The notes: generated from the letters alone by a model not told the origin. Counted from the first letter of the stretch, positions 7,318 through 16,213 are shown. The stretch: 64,000 nt of DNA from DATEOR01 sp035296905 (GCA_035296905.1 DATHAA010000062.1:1-64000), one strand, 5' to 3'. Translations and numbers: made by a program.

Positions 7318-8610
7318 ATGGGTTTGGGCGTGGAGCCGGCCGTTTCACTTCGCGGCGACCTCGCCGTCCCCGGCGACAAGTCGATCTCCCATCGCGCGCT
7401 CCTCTTCGGCGCCGTTGCCGACGGAAAGAGCCGGTTCACGGGCTTCGGCGTGTCGGCCGACACGCTCTCGACTGCTGCCGGGATGCGCGCGCTCGGAGCG
7501 GAGGTCGAGGTGGACGGGAACGAGGTGCGCGTGGGCGGGGTCGGTCTTCGAGGGCTTCAAGCTCCCGGTGTCGCGATCGACTGCGGGAACTCCGGGACGA
7601 TGATGCGACTCCTGCCCGGGCTGCTCGTCGGACAGGAGGGTCGCTTCGAGCTCGTCGGCGACGAGTCTCTCTCGCGGCGCCCCCTCGGGCGGATCGCCGA
7701 GCCGCTCGCCGAGATGGGCGCTCGGGTGGAGACGGAGGACGGCCATGCACCGCTCGTCGTCGAAGCCGGGGCGCGGCTCCAGGCGATCCGCTACGAGCTG
7801 CCGGTCGCAAGTGCTCAGGTGAAGTCCTGCGTCCTTCTGGCCGCGCTCTTCGCGGATGGAGGCCGGACCGCCGTGGTCGAGAAGCATCCGAGCCGCGACC
7901 ACACGGAGCGCATGCTCGAGGCGGCCGGGGCGCGGGTGCGGCGGAAAACCGGCGAGCCGGCCGTTTGGCCGGCGGAGCGGCTGCGGCCACTCTCGCTCGT
8001 GATCCCCGGGGACTTCTCGTCGGCGGCGCCGTTCGTCGTCGCTGCGACGCTCCTGCCCGCGTCGTCGATCAGGGTCCACGGCGTCGGGGTCAACCCGACG
8101 CGAACCGGCTTGCTCGACGTGCTCGAGCGGATGGGGGCGCGGGTGGCGCATTTCAACCGGCGGTCGGAGGGCGGCGAGCCGGTCGCCGATCTGGAGGTGG
8201 AGCACGCCGACCTCACCGCGACCGCCATCGAGCCGGCCGAGGTGCCGCGGCTGGTCGACGAGCTGCCGCTCTTCGCGCTGGTGGCCGGAATGGCCAGGGG
8301 GGACAGCGTCGTGCGAGGGGCGGAGGAGTTGCGCGTCAAGGAGTCGGACCGCATCGAGACTGTGAGAAACACTCTACGGCCACTAGGAATCCGGATCGAA
8401 ACGGCGCATGATGGCTTCCGGGTGCGTGGGGTTCCCTCCCGCCCTAAGGGCGGGGGTACGGTTGACGCCGCCGCCGACCACCGCATCGCCATGCTCGCCG
8501 CAGTCGCCGGGCTCGTCTCCCGCGAAGGCGTCCGCATCGAGGGCGCCGAGTCCGTCGCTGTAAGCTTCCCCGACTTCTTTCCGATGCTCGACGCCCTCGC
8601 GGCCAGGTAG
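7318..8610 (+). CDS. aroA: 3-phosphoshikimate 1-carboxyvinyltransferase (EPSP synthase)
   Basis: Joins shikimate 3-phosphate and phosphoenolpyruvate to give EPSP; the glyphosate target enzyme. The 430-residue protein begins after PAVSLRGDLAVPGDKSISHRAL, has CGNSGTMMRLL in the phosphoenolpyruvate-binding loop, and ends with VKESDRIE and DHRIAMLAAVAGL. ATG 7318 lies 2 nt after tyrA; the open frame further upstream is a shadow of tyrA. A perfect hairpin (8438-8454) is embedded in the coding sequence and encodes PSRPKGGG in a loop region. cmk follows after 12 nt. Confidence 0.96.
   Translation: MGLGVEPAVSLRGDLAVPGDKSISHRALLFGAVADGKSRFTGFGVSADTLSTAAGMRALGAEVEVDGNEVRVGGVGLRGLQAPGVAIDCGNSGTMMRLLPGLLVGQEGRFELVGDESLSRRPLGRIAEPLAEMGARVETEDGHAPLVVEAGARLQAIRYELPVASAQVKSCVLLAALFADGGRTAVVEKHPSRDHTERMLEAAGARVRRKTGEPAVWPAERLRPLSLVIPGDFSSAAPFVVAATLLPASSIRVHGVGVNPTRTGLLDVLERMGARVAHFNRRSEGGEPVADLEVEHADLTATAIEPAEVPRLVDELPLFALVAGMARGDSVVRGAEELRVKESDRIETVRNTLRPLGIRIETAHDGFRVRGVPSRPKGGGTVDAAADHRIAMLAAVAGLVSREGVRIEGAESVAVSFPDFFPMLDALAAR
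8438..8454. repeat. Palindrome embedded in aroA
   Basis: CCCGCCC-TAA-GGGCGGG is a perfect 7-bp-arm hairpin; imperfect pairing extends outward to GTTCCC/GGGTAC. It encodes part of a Pro/Lys/Gly-rich loop and resembles a short REP-type element accepted inside a gene. Confidence 0.55.
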
Positions 8611-8622
8611 GCCAGCCTCCCC

Positions 8623-9252
8623 ATGATCGTCGCCATCGACGGACCCGCAGGAGCCGGTAAGAGCACGGTCGCCCGTACGCTCGCCACGCGGCTCGGCTTT
8701 CGCTACCTCGACACGGGCGCCATGTACCGGGCGCTGACGCAGCTCGCGCTCGACGAGGGCGTCTCGCTCGAGGATGGCCCTGCGCTGGGCGACCTCGCAC
8801 TCCGCGAGGCTGTGTCCTTCGAGGGCGACCGCGTCTTCATCGGGGGCGAGGATGTGACGGAGGAGATCCGGGAGCCCCGGATCGACCGCGTCGTCTCCTC
8901 GGTCGCGCGTCACTCCGAGGTCCGGGAGGTGATGCGGGAGCGCCAGCGCGAGCTCGGCTCCCATGGCGATGCCGTCATCGAGGGCCGCGACATCGGCACC
9001 GTCGTCTGCCCGGACGCCGACGTGAAGGTCTACCTCGTCGCGGACGCAGCCGAGCGCGCTCGTCGCCGCACGGCCGACCGGCCCGAGATCGGAGAGGAGG
9101 CTCTCGCCACCGACCTCCGCCTCCGCGACGAGCGCGACGCCGCGCAGATGCAGCCGGCGCCGGATGCGCAGGAGATTGACACGACCGAGCTCTCCATCGA
9201 CGAGGTCGTCGACAGGATCGAGGAGCTCGTCCTCGCGAGGTCGGACGCATGA
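8623..9252 (+). CDS. cmk: Cytidylate kinase
   Basis: Phosphorylates CMP and dCMP using ATP. The 209-residue protein starts at ATG 8623 with the P-loop IDGPAGAGKSTVA (residues 5-17), followed by YLDTGAMYRALT and, later, VIEGRDIGTVVCPDADVKVYL, all typical of Cmk. Its place between aroA and a plsC-type acyltransferase, with der downstream, is a common bacterial order. It overlaps the next gene by 4 nt (ATGA). Confidence 0.96.
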   Translation: MIVAIDGPAGAGKSTVARTLATRLGFRYLDTGAMYRALTQLALDEGVSLEDGPALGDLALREAVSFEGDRVFIGGEDVTEEIREPRIDRVVSSVARHSEVREVMRERQRELGSHGDAVIEGRDIGTVVCPDADVKVYLVADAAERARRRTADRPEIGEEALATDLRLRDERDAAQMQPAPDAQEIDTTELSIDEVVDRIEELVLARSDA

Positions 9253-9932
9253 GCATCCATCCGCTCCATTCACCGGTCTACTGGGCGATCGGCAAGGCGC
9301 TCCTCGGCACGCTCACGCGCTCGATGGTCCCGATCAAAGCCTACGGGAAGGAGCGCGTACCGCGCGAGGGTGGGGCCGTGCTGGCCGTGAACCACTTCTC
9401 CTACGCCGACCCGCCGGTGGTCGGCTCCGCGTGCCCGCGCCGAATCGTCTTCGTCGCGAAGATCGAGCTGCACGGCGTCTACGGCTTCGGCCAGCTCATG
9501 CGCGCACACGGTGCGCTGGCCGTCCGTCGAGGAGAGTCCGATCGCGATGCGCTGCGCCTTATGCGGGAGACGGTCCGCAACAACGACCTGCTCGGCCTCT
9601 TCGTCGAGGGCACGCGGCAGAAGGCCGGGGTGCCCGGGGAGGCGAAATCCGGAGCGGCGATGGTGGCCATCCAGGAGGGAGTGCCCGTGGTGCCGGCTGC
9701 GATCCACGGCTCCCAGTACTGGAAGTGGAACCGCGCGCCGGTGTCGATCGCCTTCGGCGAACCGATGCGCTTCGACGAGCTCCCGCGAAACGGACACGGC
9801 TACAAGCAGGCGACCGCGGAGATCCAGGACGAGATCCTGCGCCTCTGGCGCTTCCTCGTCGAGATGCACGAGCTTGGTCGGCCGGACGCGGTTCCGCCGC
9901 ACCGAGCGGCAGTCCCCTCCAAAACCGGATGA
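9249..9932 (+). CDS. plsC: 1-acyl-sn-glycerol-3-phosphate acyltransferase family protein
   Basis: Likely acylates lysophosphatidic acid to phosphatidic acid at the membrane. The 227-residue protein has the acyltransferase block I NHFSYADP (HX4D, near residue 47) and block III FVEGTR (near residue 117). The usual Pro of FPEGTR is Val here. There is no clear N-terminal transmembrane helix, so it may be peripheral. It overlaps cmk and der by ATGA at both ends. With gpsA downstream and plsX at 34367 the window holds much of the phosphatidic acid route. Substrate chain is unknown. Confidence 0.85.
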   Translation: MSIHPLHSPVYWAIGKALLGTLTRSMVPIKAYGKERVPREGGAVLAVNHFSYADPPVVGSACPRRIVFVAKIELHGVYGFGQLMRAHGALAVRRGESDRDALRLMRETVRNNDLLGLFVEGTRQKAGVPGEAKSGAAMVAIQEGVPVVPAAIHGSQYWKWNRAPVSIAFGEPMRFDELPRNGHGYKQATAEIQDEILRLWRFLVEMHELGRPDAVPPHRAAVPSKTG

Positions 9933-11236
9933 CCGCGCCCCTCCTGGGGACGGTCGCCGTCGTCGGCTTCCCGAACGTCGGCAAGTCGACGCTCGTCAAC
10001 CGCCTTTCCGCGACCCGCGAGGCTGTCGTCTTCGAGACTCCGGGCGTGACGCGCGACCGCAAGGAGGTTGTGTGCGAATGGTCGGGGAAGCGCTTCATCC
10101 TCGTCGACACGGGAGGCGTCGACGTGGCCGACTCGTCGCCCCTCACCCGCGACATCGCGGAGCAGGCGCAGCGTGCGGTCGGGGAGGCCGACCTCGTCCT
10201 GTTCGTCGTGGACGCGCGCGCCGGAGTGACCCCGGGCGACGAGGAGATCGCCGCCATCCTCCGTCGCGCGCACAAGCCGGTCGCCGTCGTCGCGAACAAG
10301 ATCGACGATTCGCAGAACGACGCCGCCGCGTACGAGTTTCACCGTCTCGGCCTCGGCGACCCGGTTGCGATCTCCGCGATGCACGGCCACGGAACGGGAG
10401 ACCTCCTCGACGCGATCGTGACATCCCTTCCGGGCGGAGCGCGGGAGGAAGTGGGGGAGGACGCCATCGGTGTCGCCATTCTCGGACGCCCGAACGTGGG
10501 GAAGTCGAGCCTCCTGAATGCGCTCCTCGGCGAGGAGCGCGTGATCGTCTCCGCCGAGCCGGGGACGACACGCGACACCGTCGACACGATTCTCGAACGC
10601 GGAGAAAGGACGTTCGTGCTCGTCGACACCGCCGGCATGAGGCGAAAGCGGCGGCAGCGGCAGGGGGTCGAGTACTACTCCGAGCTGCGAGCAATCCGCG
10701 CTGCCGAGCGGGCAGATGTCGCTCTTGTCCTCGTCGACTCGAGCGAGGGCGTAGTCGACCAGGACCTCGCCGTCGCCGACGTCGCCCGCACGGCCGGCTG
10801 CTCGACGCTCGTCGTGCTGTCGAAATGGGACATCGCCGAGGTGGGGATCGAGGACGTGCGGGAGCGCCTCGCGAGCCGCCTGCGCCAGCGGCCGACAATG
10901 GCAGCGGTCTCGTCGCAGACCGGCCGGGGGGTCGGGAAGCTCCTCGACCGCGTGGAAGCGCTCTTCGACACGCACACGAGCCGGATCGCCACCGGGGAGC
11001 TCAACCGCTTCCTGGCCGAGCTGCGCGAGCAGCGGCCCGGGCCCGCGAAGGGCAACCGGCGGCTGAATCTCCTGTACGGCACCCAGGTCTCTACTCGCCC
11101 GCCCCGCTTTCGATTCTTCGTCAACGATCCCGGTCTCGTGACGCGCGACTACGGCTACTGGGTCGAGAACCGCCTCCGTGAGCGCTTCGCCCTCGAGGGC
11201 GTGCCCGTGATCATCGACTTCGTGCGGCGCGGATGA
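9929..11236 (+). CDS. der: Ribosome biogenesis GTPase Der (EngA)
   Basis: Essential GTPase for 50S subunit maturation. Two tandem G domains are visible: P-loops GFPNVGKST (residues 13-21) and GRPNVGKSS (near 187), each with DTGG or DTAG switch motifs and NKID or SKWD base-specificity motifs. A C-terminal KH-like domain ends with RFRFFVNDPGLVTRDYGYW. ATG 9929 is set by the 4-nt overlap with the preceding TGA; the long upstream extension of the frame is spurious. 435 residues is normal. gpsA overlaps by 4 nt. Confidence 0.96.
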   Translation: MTAPLLGTVAVVGFPNVGKSTLVNRLSATREAVVFETPGVTRDRKEVVCEWSGKRFILVDTGGVDVADSSPLTRDIAEQAQRAVGEADLVLFVVDARAGVTPGDEEIAAILRRAHKPVAVVANKIDDSQNDAAAYEFHRLGLGDPVAISAMHGHGTGDLLDAIVTSLPGGAREEVGEDAIGVAILGRPNVGKSSLLNALLGEERVIVSAEPGTTRDTVDTILERGERTFVLVDTAGMRRKRRQRQGVEYYSELRAIRAAERADVALVLVDSSEGVVDQDLAVADVARTAGCSTLVVLSKWDIAEVGIEDVRERLASRLRQRPTMAAVSSQTGRGVGKLLDRVEALFDTHTSRIATGELNRFLAELREQRPGPAKGNRRLNLLYGTQVSTRPPRFRFFVNDPGLVTRDYGYWVENRLRERFALEGVPVIIDFVRRG

Positions 11237-12105
11237 AGGTCGCTGTCGTCGGCGCGGGCTCCTGGGGCACGGCGTTCGCGGGCGTCATGGAGGAGCGCGG
11301 GCACGAGGTGACGCTCGCCGGCCGAGACGCGCCGGAGAAACCAGAGGTGGCTGCGGCCGAGCTCGTCTGCGTCGCGGTCCCGAGCCGGGTCTTCCGGGAG
11401 GTGACCGCGGCGCTGCCGGGCGCCGCCCCTGTCCTCATCCTCACGAAGGGCCTCGATCCCGAGACCGGCCGGCGCCTCTCGCAGGTCGTCGAGGGACGGG
11501 AGCCGTTCGTGCTCTCGGGGCCCAACCACGCCGAGGAGATCGCGCAGGGCCTGCCCGCGGCGGCGGTGCTGGCGAGCACGAACGAGGCCCTCGCCACCGA
11601 GCTTCAGCACGAGATCCACTCGGTTCGCTTTCGCGTGTACGTGAACACCGACCTCGTCGGCGTCGAGCTTTGCGCGGCGTCGAAGAACGTGATCGCGCTC
11701 GCCGCGGGTGCGGTGGACGGCCTCGAGGCGGGCGACAACGCGAAGGCCGCGCTCATCACCCGCGGACTCGCGGAGATGGCGCGCCTCGGCGAGGCGTGCG
11801 GGGCGCGCGGCGAAACGTTCTCGGGCATGGCCGGGATGGGCGACCTCATGGTGACCTGCTGGAGCCGCCACGGCCGCAACCGCCGCGCCGGAGAGCTGAT
11901 CGCGCGCGGAGCGACACCCGACCAGGCTGCCGCCGAGATCGGCCAGGTCGTCGAAGGCCTGACCACGGCCCCGGTTCTCCGCGAGCTCGCGCGTAGGAAC
12001 GGCGTCGAGCTGCCGATAACAGAGGCGGTATGCCAGGTCCTCGATGGCGCGAGCCTGAGCCAGCTAGTCTCAGGGTTGATGGGTCGGAGGCCGACGGATG
12101 AATAG
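11233..12105 (+). CDS. gpsA: Glycerol-3-phosphate dehydrogenase, short form
   Basis: Reduces dihydroxyacetone phosphate to sn-glycerol 3-phosphate for phospholipid synthesis. Visible: the nucleotide-binding start VVGAGSWGTAFA (residues 5-16), SGPNHAEEIAQGLP, the catalytic-lysine region CAASKNVIALAAG, NAKAALITRGLAEM and GQVVEGLTT. At 290 residues it is shorter than the usual 330 or so: about 30 residues between strand 2 (VTLAGRD) and the VAVPS strand are missing, where other GpsA proteins carry a Leu-Pro-rich loop and helix. All catalytic motifs remain. It overlaps der by ATGA and the next gene by 8 nt. Confidence 0.92.
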   Translation: MKVAVVGAGSWGTAFAGVMEERGHEVTLAGRDAPEKPEVAAAELVCVAVPSRVFREVTAALPGAAPVLILTKGLDPETGRRLSQVVEGREPFVLSGPNHAEEIAQGLPAAAVLASTNEALATELQHEIHSVRFRVYVNTDLVGVELCAASKNVIALAAGAVDGLEAGDNAKAALITRGLAEMARLGEACGARGETFSGMAGMGDLMVTCWSRHGRNRRAGELIARGATPDQAAAEIGQVVEGLTTAPVLRELARRNGVELPITEAVCQVLDGASLSQLVSGLMGRRPTDE

Positions 12106-13522
12106 GGTCGCCCTCGTATCACTCTTGGCCGTGCTCGTACTACCGCTTACGGCATGTGGAGAGGGGGCGTCGCCGGGTGCCGCGGGAGCGAGCGTCGCCC
12201 CTGCCTCCTCCCAGGTCTTCGTCAGTGTGGACACGAGCTTCGATTCGTCCAACTGGCAAGCGGGCAGGGCTCTCGTCGGCAAGTTCCCGGATGGGGGCCG
12301 CGCGGTCGAGTGGATCCTCGGCAAGCTCGGCGGCGAGGGTGTCGACTTCGAGGACGATGTGAAGCCTGCGCTCGGGCCCGAGACCGACTTCGTCGCGCTC
12401 GATGTGACCGGCGACGGGAAGGTCGTCGGCCTCACCCAGCCGGACGACCCGGTCAAGCTCGACGCGCTGCTCACCAAGAGCGACGAGCCCCTCGTCTCCC
12501 GGGAGATCGACGGCTGGGTCGCGTTCTCGGATTCGGGGGCCAACCTGGACGAGTTCGAGCGCCTGCAGGCGGACGGCACCCTCGAAGGAGACAGCGGCTA
12601 CCAGTCGGTCAGCGGCGAGGTGGCCGACGACGGAATCGCGCAGGTGTATGTCGCAGGCTCGGCGCTCGACTCGACGCCGCTCGCGGGTCTCTTCGGCTCG
12701 GACACCCCGTCGCTGGCATTCTCTCTCGACCCGCAGGAGGACGGCATTCACCTCGAGGGCGCGGCGAGCCCCGCGACCGGCGACCTTTTCTCGGACGAGT
12801 TCTCCGCCGAGCTGCCCGGCCAGGTGCCCGGCGGTGCCTTCCTCTATGCGAGCGCGAACGATCTCGAGCGCCAGCTCGGAACCCTGCGCGACGTACTCGC
12901 CGAGGCGGCGCCGGGGATCGAGCGCGACATCGCCCGCGCCGAGGCCGAGATCGGCGTCTCGCTGGACGAGGACGTCTTCCCGCTCTTCTCCGCCGAGTCG
13001 GCTCTGTACATGCGCCCGGACTTCCCGATCCCGGAGGTCACGATCGTCACCCAGGTCGACGACGAACCGGGCGCCCTCGCGGTCCTCGACAAACTTGCCG
13101 GCGAGGTCGCGGAGTACTACGGCTCCGCGGAGCTGCACTCCGTCGACATCGGCGACGTGCAGGCGAAGAAGCTCGCCCTCAACCAGCTGTTCTCCATCTA
13201 TTACGCAGCGTTCGACGGCAAGCTCGTCATCACGACCTCGCAGCAGGGGATCGTCGACCTGCGTGCCGACGACGGCCGGCTCGCCGACGACCAGGCGTTC
13301 AAGGATGAGGCCGAAGCGGCCGGGATGCCCAACGAGACGACGGGCTTCCTCTACGTCGACCTCGAGCAGGCGCTGCCCATACTCTCTGGACTCATGGGCT
13401 TCACTGGCCAGGCAACCCCTGACTGGCTCGACCGGAACCTCGAGCCCCTGCAGTCACTAGTCCTCTACGGCGAGCGTGACGGCGACGTGGCCAGGCTCGT
13501 TGGATTGCTTTCGATTCAGTAG
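12098..13522 (+). CDS. DUF3352-type lipoprotein
   Basis: A 474-residue exported protein of unknown function. Residues 1-20 are a lipoprotein signal peptide with lipobox LTAC (Cys20), then a Gly/Ala/Ser linker. The rest resembles DUF3352 proteins of actinobacteria: repeated FVSVD, AQVYVAGSAL and GFLYVDLEQALP strands suggest a duplicated alpha/beta fold. It overlaps gpsA by 8 nt and precedes metK, so it is co-expressed with housekeeping genes. No catalytic motif is evident. Confidence 0.75.
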   Translation: MNRVALVSLLAVLVLPLTACGEGASPGAAGASVAPASSQVFVSVDTSFDSSNWQAGRALVGKFPDGGRAVEWILGKLGGEGVDFEDDVKPALGPETDFVALDVTGDGKVVGLTQPDDPVKLDALLTKSDEPLVSREIDGWVAFSDSGANLDEFERLQADGTLEGDSGYQSVSGEVADDGIAQVYVAGSALDSTPLAGLFGSDTPSLAFSLDPQEDGIHLEGAASPATGDLFSDEFSAELPGQVPGGAFLYASANDLERQLGTLRDVLAEAAPGIERDIARAEAEIGVSLDEDVFPLFSAESALYMRPDFPIPEVTIVTQVDDEPGALAVLDKLAGEVAEYYGSAELHSVDIGDVQAKKLALNQLFSIYYAAFDGKLVITTSQQGIVDLRADDGRLADDQAFKDEAEAAGMPNETTGFLYVDLEQALPILSGLMGFTGQATPDWLDRNLEPLQSLVLYGERDGDVARLVGLLSIQ

Positions 13523-13525
13523 CCT
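13520..13525 (+). promoter_or_regulatory. Possible -10 (TAGCCT) of metK overlapping the upstream stop
   Basis: TAGCCT begins with the TAG stop of the DUF3352 gene and lies 9 nt before the metK ATG. The gap of 12 nt excludes a SAM riboswitch. Confidence 0.3.
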
Positions 13526-13534
13526 TTTCGGATC

Positions 13535-14779
13535 ATGGCGCGCGAGTTTCTCTTCACCTCCGAGTCGGTGACCGAGGGCCACCCGGACAAGGTCGCAGAC
13601 CAAGTCTCGGACACCATCCTCGACGCAGTCCTCGCCGACGACCCAAACGGGCGCGTCGCCTGCGAGACGCTGGTCACGACCGGGCTGGTCGTGGTGGCAG
13701 GCGAGATCACCACCGAGACCTACGTCGAGATCCCGCGCCTCGTACGCCAGACGATCAAGGGCATCGGCTACGACCGGGCGAAATACGGCTTCGACGCGGA
13801 CACCTGCGGCGTCATGGTCGCGTTCGACGAGCAGTCCCCAGACATCGCGCTCGGCGTCGAGACGTCGTACGAGATGCAGCGCGGCGATGACGATCCGCTC
13901 GACCAGCTCGGCGCCGGCGACCAGGGAATGATGTTCGGCTACGCCTGCACGGAGACCGGGGAGCTCATGCCGCTCCCGATCATGCTCGCGCACAAGATCG
14001 CCAAGCGGCTCTCCGAGGTGCGGAAGGCCCAGATCCTTCCCTATCTGCGGCCGGACGGAAAGACGCAGGTGACGATTCGCTACGAGGTCGACGAGCACGG
14101 GCGCCAGCGGCCGGTCGAGGTGGTGCGCGTCCTCGTCTCGACGCAGCACCGGGACGGGCTCGACACCGAGGCGCTCATCAAGCCCGACCTCATCGAGCAC
14201 GTCCTGCACCCGATTCTGCCGCGCGACCTCTACGACGAGCGCCGCTTCGACGAGCGCGACTTCGTCCTCGTCAACCCGACCGGGAAGTTCGTGGTCGGCG
14301 GGCCGATGGGTGACACGGGACTGACCGGCCGGAAGATCATCGTCGACTCCTACGGCGGTGCGGCACGGCACGGCGGCGGCGCGTTCTCGGGCAAGGACCC
14401 CACGAAGGTCGACCGCTCGGGAGCATATGCCGCCCGTTATGTCGCGAAGAACGTCGTCGCGGCCGGGATCGCGGAGCGCTGCGAGCTCCAGGTGTCCTAC
14501 GCGATCGGCGTCGCACACCCGGTCTCGATCGAGGTCGACTGCTTCGGTACCGAGCGGATCCCGCTCGAGCGCATCGCGTCTCTCGTTCGCAAGCAGTTCG
14601 ACCTGCGGCCAGGCGCGATCCTCCGCGATCTCGACCTCTGGCGGCCGATCTACGCGCAGACCGCCGCATATGGCCATTTCGGGCGCGAGGAGCAGGATTT
14701 CACGTGGGAGCGCACCGACCGCGCCGACGCGCTGAGGGCTGCCGCCGGCCTCGCGACGGAGGTTCCCGCGGCCTCGTGA
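13535..14779 (+). CDS. metK: S-adenosylmethionine synthetase
   Basis: Makes S-adenosylmethionine from methionine and ATP. The 414-residue protein has FTSESVTEGHPDK at the N-terminus, the signature GAGDQGMMFGYA (near residue 129) and the phosphate loop GGGAFSGKDPTKVDRS (near 285). It begins 12 nt after the lipoprotein gene. A homocysteine methyltransferase-like gene lies far away at 62182. Confidence 0.97.
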   Translation: MAREFLFTSESVTEGHPDKVADQVSDTILDAVLADDPNGRVACETLVTTGLVVVAGEITTETYVEIPRLVRQTIKGIGYDRAKYGFDADTCGVMVAFDEQSPDIALGVETSYEMQRGDDDPLDQLGAGDQGMMFGYACTETGELMPLPIMLAHKIAKRLSEVRKAQILPYLRPDGKTQVTIRYEVDEHGRQRPVEVVRVLVSTQHRDGLDTEALIKPDLIEHVLHPILPRDLYDERRFDERDFVLVNPTGKFVVGGPMGDTGLTGRKIIVDSYGGAARHGGGAFSGKDPTKVDRSGAYAARYVAKNVVAAGIAERCELQVSYAIGVAHPVSIEVDCFGTERIPLERIASLVRKQFDLRPGAILRDLDLWRPIYAQTAAYGHFGREEQDFTWERTDRADALRAAAGLATEVPAAS

Positions 14780-14794
14780 GCGGGTAGGAACCCC

Positions 14795-15520
14795 GTGATG
14801 GGTGTTCTCACGCCCGAACGGCGGCGGCAAGCGCCGCCACCCGAACCGCCGCAGTACGAGCCGCCGCGCGAGCCGCGACGCGGCATTCCGTGGGGCCTAG
14901 TCGCCCTCGGGATCGTCATCGTGGCCATCGTTTTCGGGATCAACTGGGTGCGTGGCGTCTTCCCGGACTTCGACAACCCGTTCAGGCAACAGACCATTGA
15001 CAGGAGCGGCCCGACGGTGCTCAGGTCGCTGCAGGACCTGCACTCCTACCACGCGGCGACCGGGAACTTCCAGCAGGTCGTCGACCTGCACCAGGACAGC
15101 GGACTCCCGGACGCGCTTCTCGGCTCCCGGACGCTCTACATCGCCTACGGGTCGGTTGACGCCAGCGTCGACTTCTCGAACGTCGACGACGACTCGGTCG
15201 ACGTCTCGGACGACCGCCTGAGCGCGACGATCACGCTGCCGCGGCCGACGCTGTCCCCGGCGCGGATCGACCCGACCCGGAGCTACATCTACGACCAGAA
15301 CGAGGGCGCGCTGAACAAGATCGGCGACATCTTCTCGTCGAACGACCACGACCAGCAGCAGCTGAATGTCCTCGCGGTGCAGAAGATGAACGCAGCGGCG
15401 CAGCAGGGCTCCGGGCTGATCGCGCGGGCGCGCGAGAACACGCGGCTGATGCTCTCGAGCTTGCTGAGTGCGCTCGGCTTCACCACGGTGAATGTGGTGT
15501 ACGCCGACGAAACGGGCTAG
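14795..15520 (+). CDS. DUF4230 membrane-anchored protein
   Basis: A 241-residue protein of unknown function. A Pro/Arg-rich cytosolic N-terminus (residues 1-32) precedes one transmembrane helix (about 33-52, WGLVALGIVIVAIVFGIN), then an extracytoplasmic domain starting DRSGPTVLRSLQDLHSYHAATG, which is typical of DUF4230. AGGAA at 14786-14790 supports initiation at GTG 14795 or ATG 14798. It follows metK by 15 nt and converges with the DtxR-family gene with a 4-bp overlap of stop codons. Confidence 0.8.
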   Translation: MMGVLTPERRRQAPPPEPPQYEPPREPRRGIPWGLVALGIVIVAIVFGINWVRGVFPDFDNPFRQQTIDRSGPTVLRSLQDLHSYHAATGNFQQVVDLHQDSGLPDALLGSRTLYIAYGSVDASVDFSNVDDDSVDVSDDRLSATITLPRPTLSPARIDPTRSYIYDQNEGALNKIGDIFSSNDHDQQQLNVLAVQKMNAAAQQGSGLIARARENTRLMLSSLLSALGFTTVNVVYADETG

Positions 15521-16194
15521 CGCGCGCGCACGAAGAGGCCGGCGGCCTGCTTCTCGTCGAGCGGCCGCTCGTCGCCGCCCAGACTGAGGGTGAGCTCGCC
15601 GCCGTTGGCCTTGCGCACCTCGATGCGCGTGCCGGGAACGAGGCCCTCGTCGTAGTACCAGTGCAAAAGGTCGCCGTCATGCTCGGCAAGCCGGACGATC
15701 TCGGCCTCTGAGCCGGCAGCGAGGTCCGAGAGCGGCTGCAGCTCCCGGTTCTCCGCCTGCTCGAAGTCGGTGTCCACGGGCCAGCCATGCGGGCAGCGGT
15801 CGGGCTTCCCGAGCTGCGTCTCGATGCGCTCGACCATCTCGTCCGTGAACGTGTTGCCGAGGAGGTCGGCCTGCTCGTGCGCCTCCGCCGGGGTGTAGCC
15901 CATGAAGTCGGTGAGGAGGCGCTCGATGATGCGATGCCTGCGGACGACGCGCTCGGCCTGTTCGCGGCCCTGGGCGGTGAGGATGGCCTCCTTGTGCTCG
16001 CCGCGCTCGACGAGGCCGTCCGCCTCGAGGCGCTTCAGCATCTCGCCCGCGGAGGCGCGGGAGACGCCGAGCATGTCGGCGACGCGCACGGCGAGGGTGG
16101 GCGAGCCTTTCGTGTCCGGACGGTATTCCCCAATGGGAAAAGCCAGGAAATAGATCGTCTCGAGGTAGTCGTCGACCGAGTGTCCCGCCGCCAT
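15517..16194 (-). CDS. DtxR/MntR-family metal-dependent regulator with unusual metal site
   Basis: Transcription factor of the DtxR family that normally represses metal uptake genes when bound to Fe or Mn. Order: winged helix-turn-helix (residues 1-75), dimerisation/metal domain (75-145), C-terminal FeoA/SH3-like domain (about 150-225). The N-terminal ligand pattern VDDYLETIY has Asp and Glu like MntR, not the Met of DtxR. However, the usual LEH ligand pair in the dimerisation helix reads LGN here, so two expected ligands are missing. No metal transporter is adjacent. It is divergent from priA. Confidence 0.87.
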   Translation of the reverse strand: MAAGHSVDDYLETIYFLAFPIGEYRPDTKGSPTLAVRVADMLGVSRASAGEMLKRLEADGLVERGEHKEAILTAQGREQAERVVRRHRIIERLLTDFMGYTPAEAHEQADLLGNTFTDEMVERIETQLGKPDRCPHGWPVDTDFEQAENRELQPLSDLAAGSEAEIVRLAEHDGDLLHWYYDEGLVPGTRIEVRKANGGELTLSLGGDERPLDEKQAAGLFVRAR

Positions 16195-16200
16195 CTCATG

Positions 16201-16210
16201 GACAATCCTA
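16201..16210. promoter_or_regulatory. Overlapping -10 elements of the dtxR-type gene and priA
   Basis: GACAAT (16201-16206) is 7 nt before the priA GTG. On the other strand TAGGAT (16205-16210) is 10 nt before the regulator's ATG. The gap is only 19 nt, so transcription of the two genes should exclude each other. Confidence 0.4.
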
Positions 16211-16213
16211 CCG

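Noticed and set aside
13523..13534. SAM riboswitch before metK
   Set aside because: Only 12 nt separate metK from the preceding gene.
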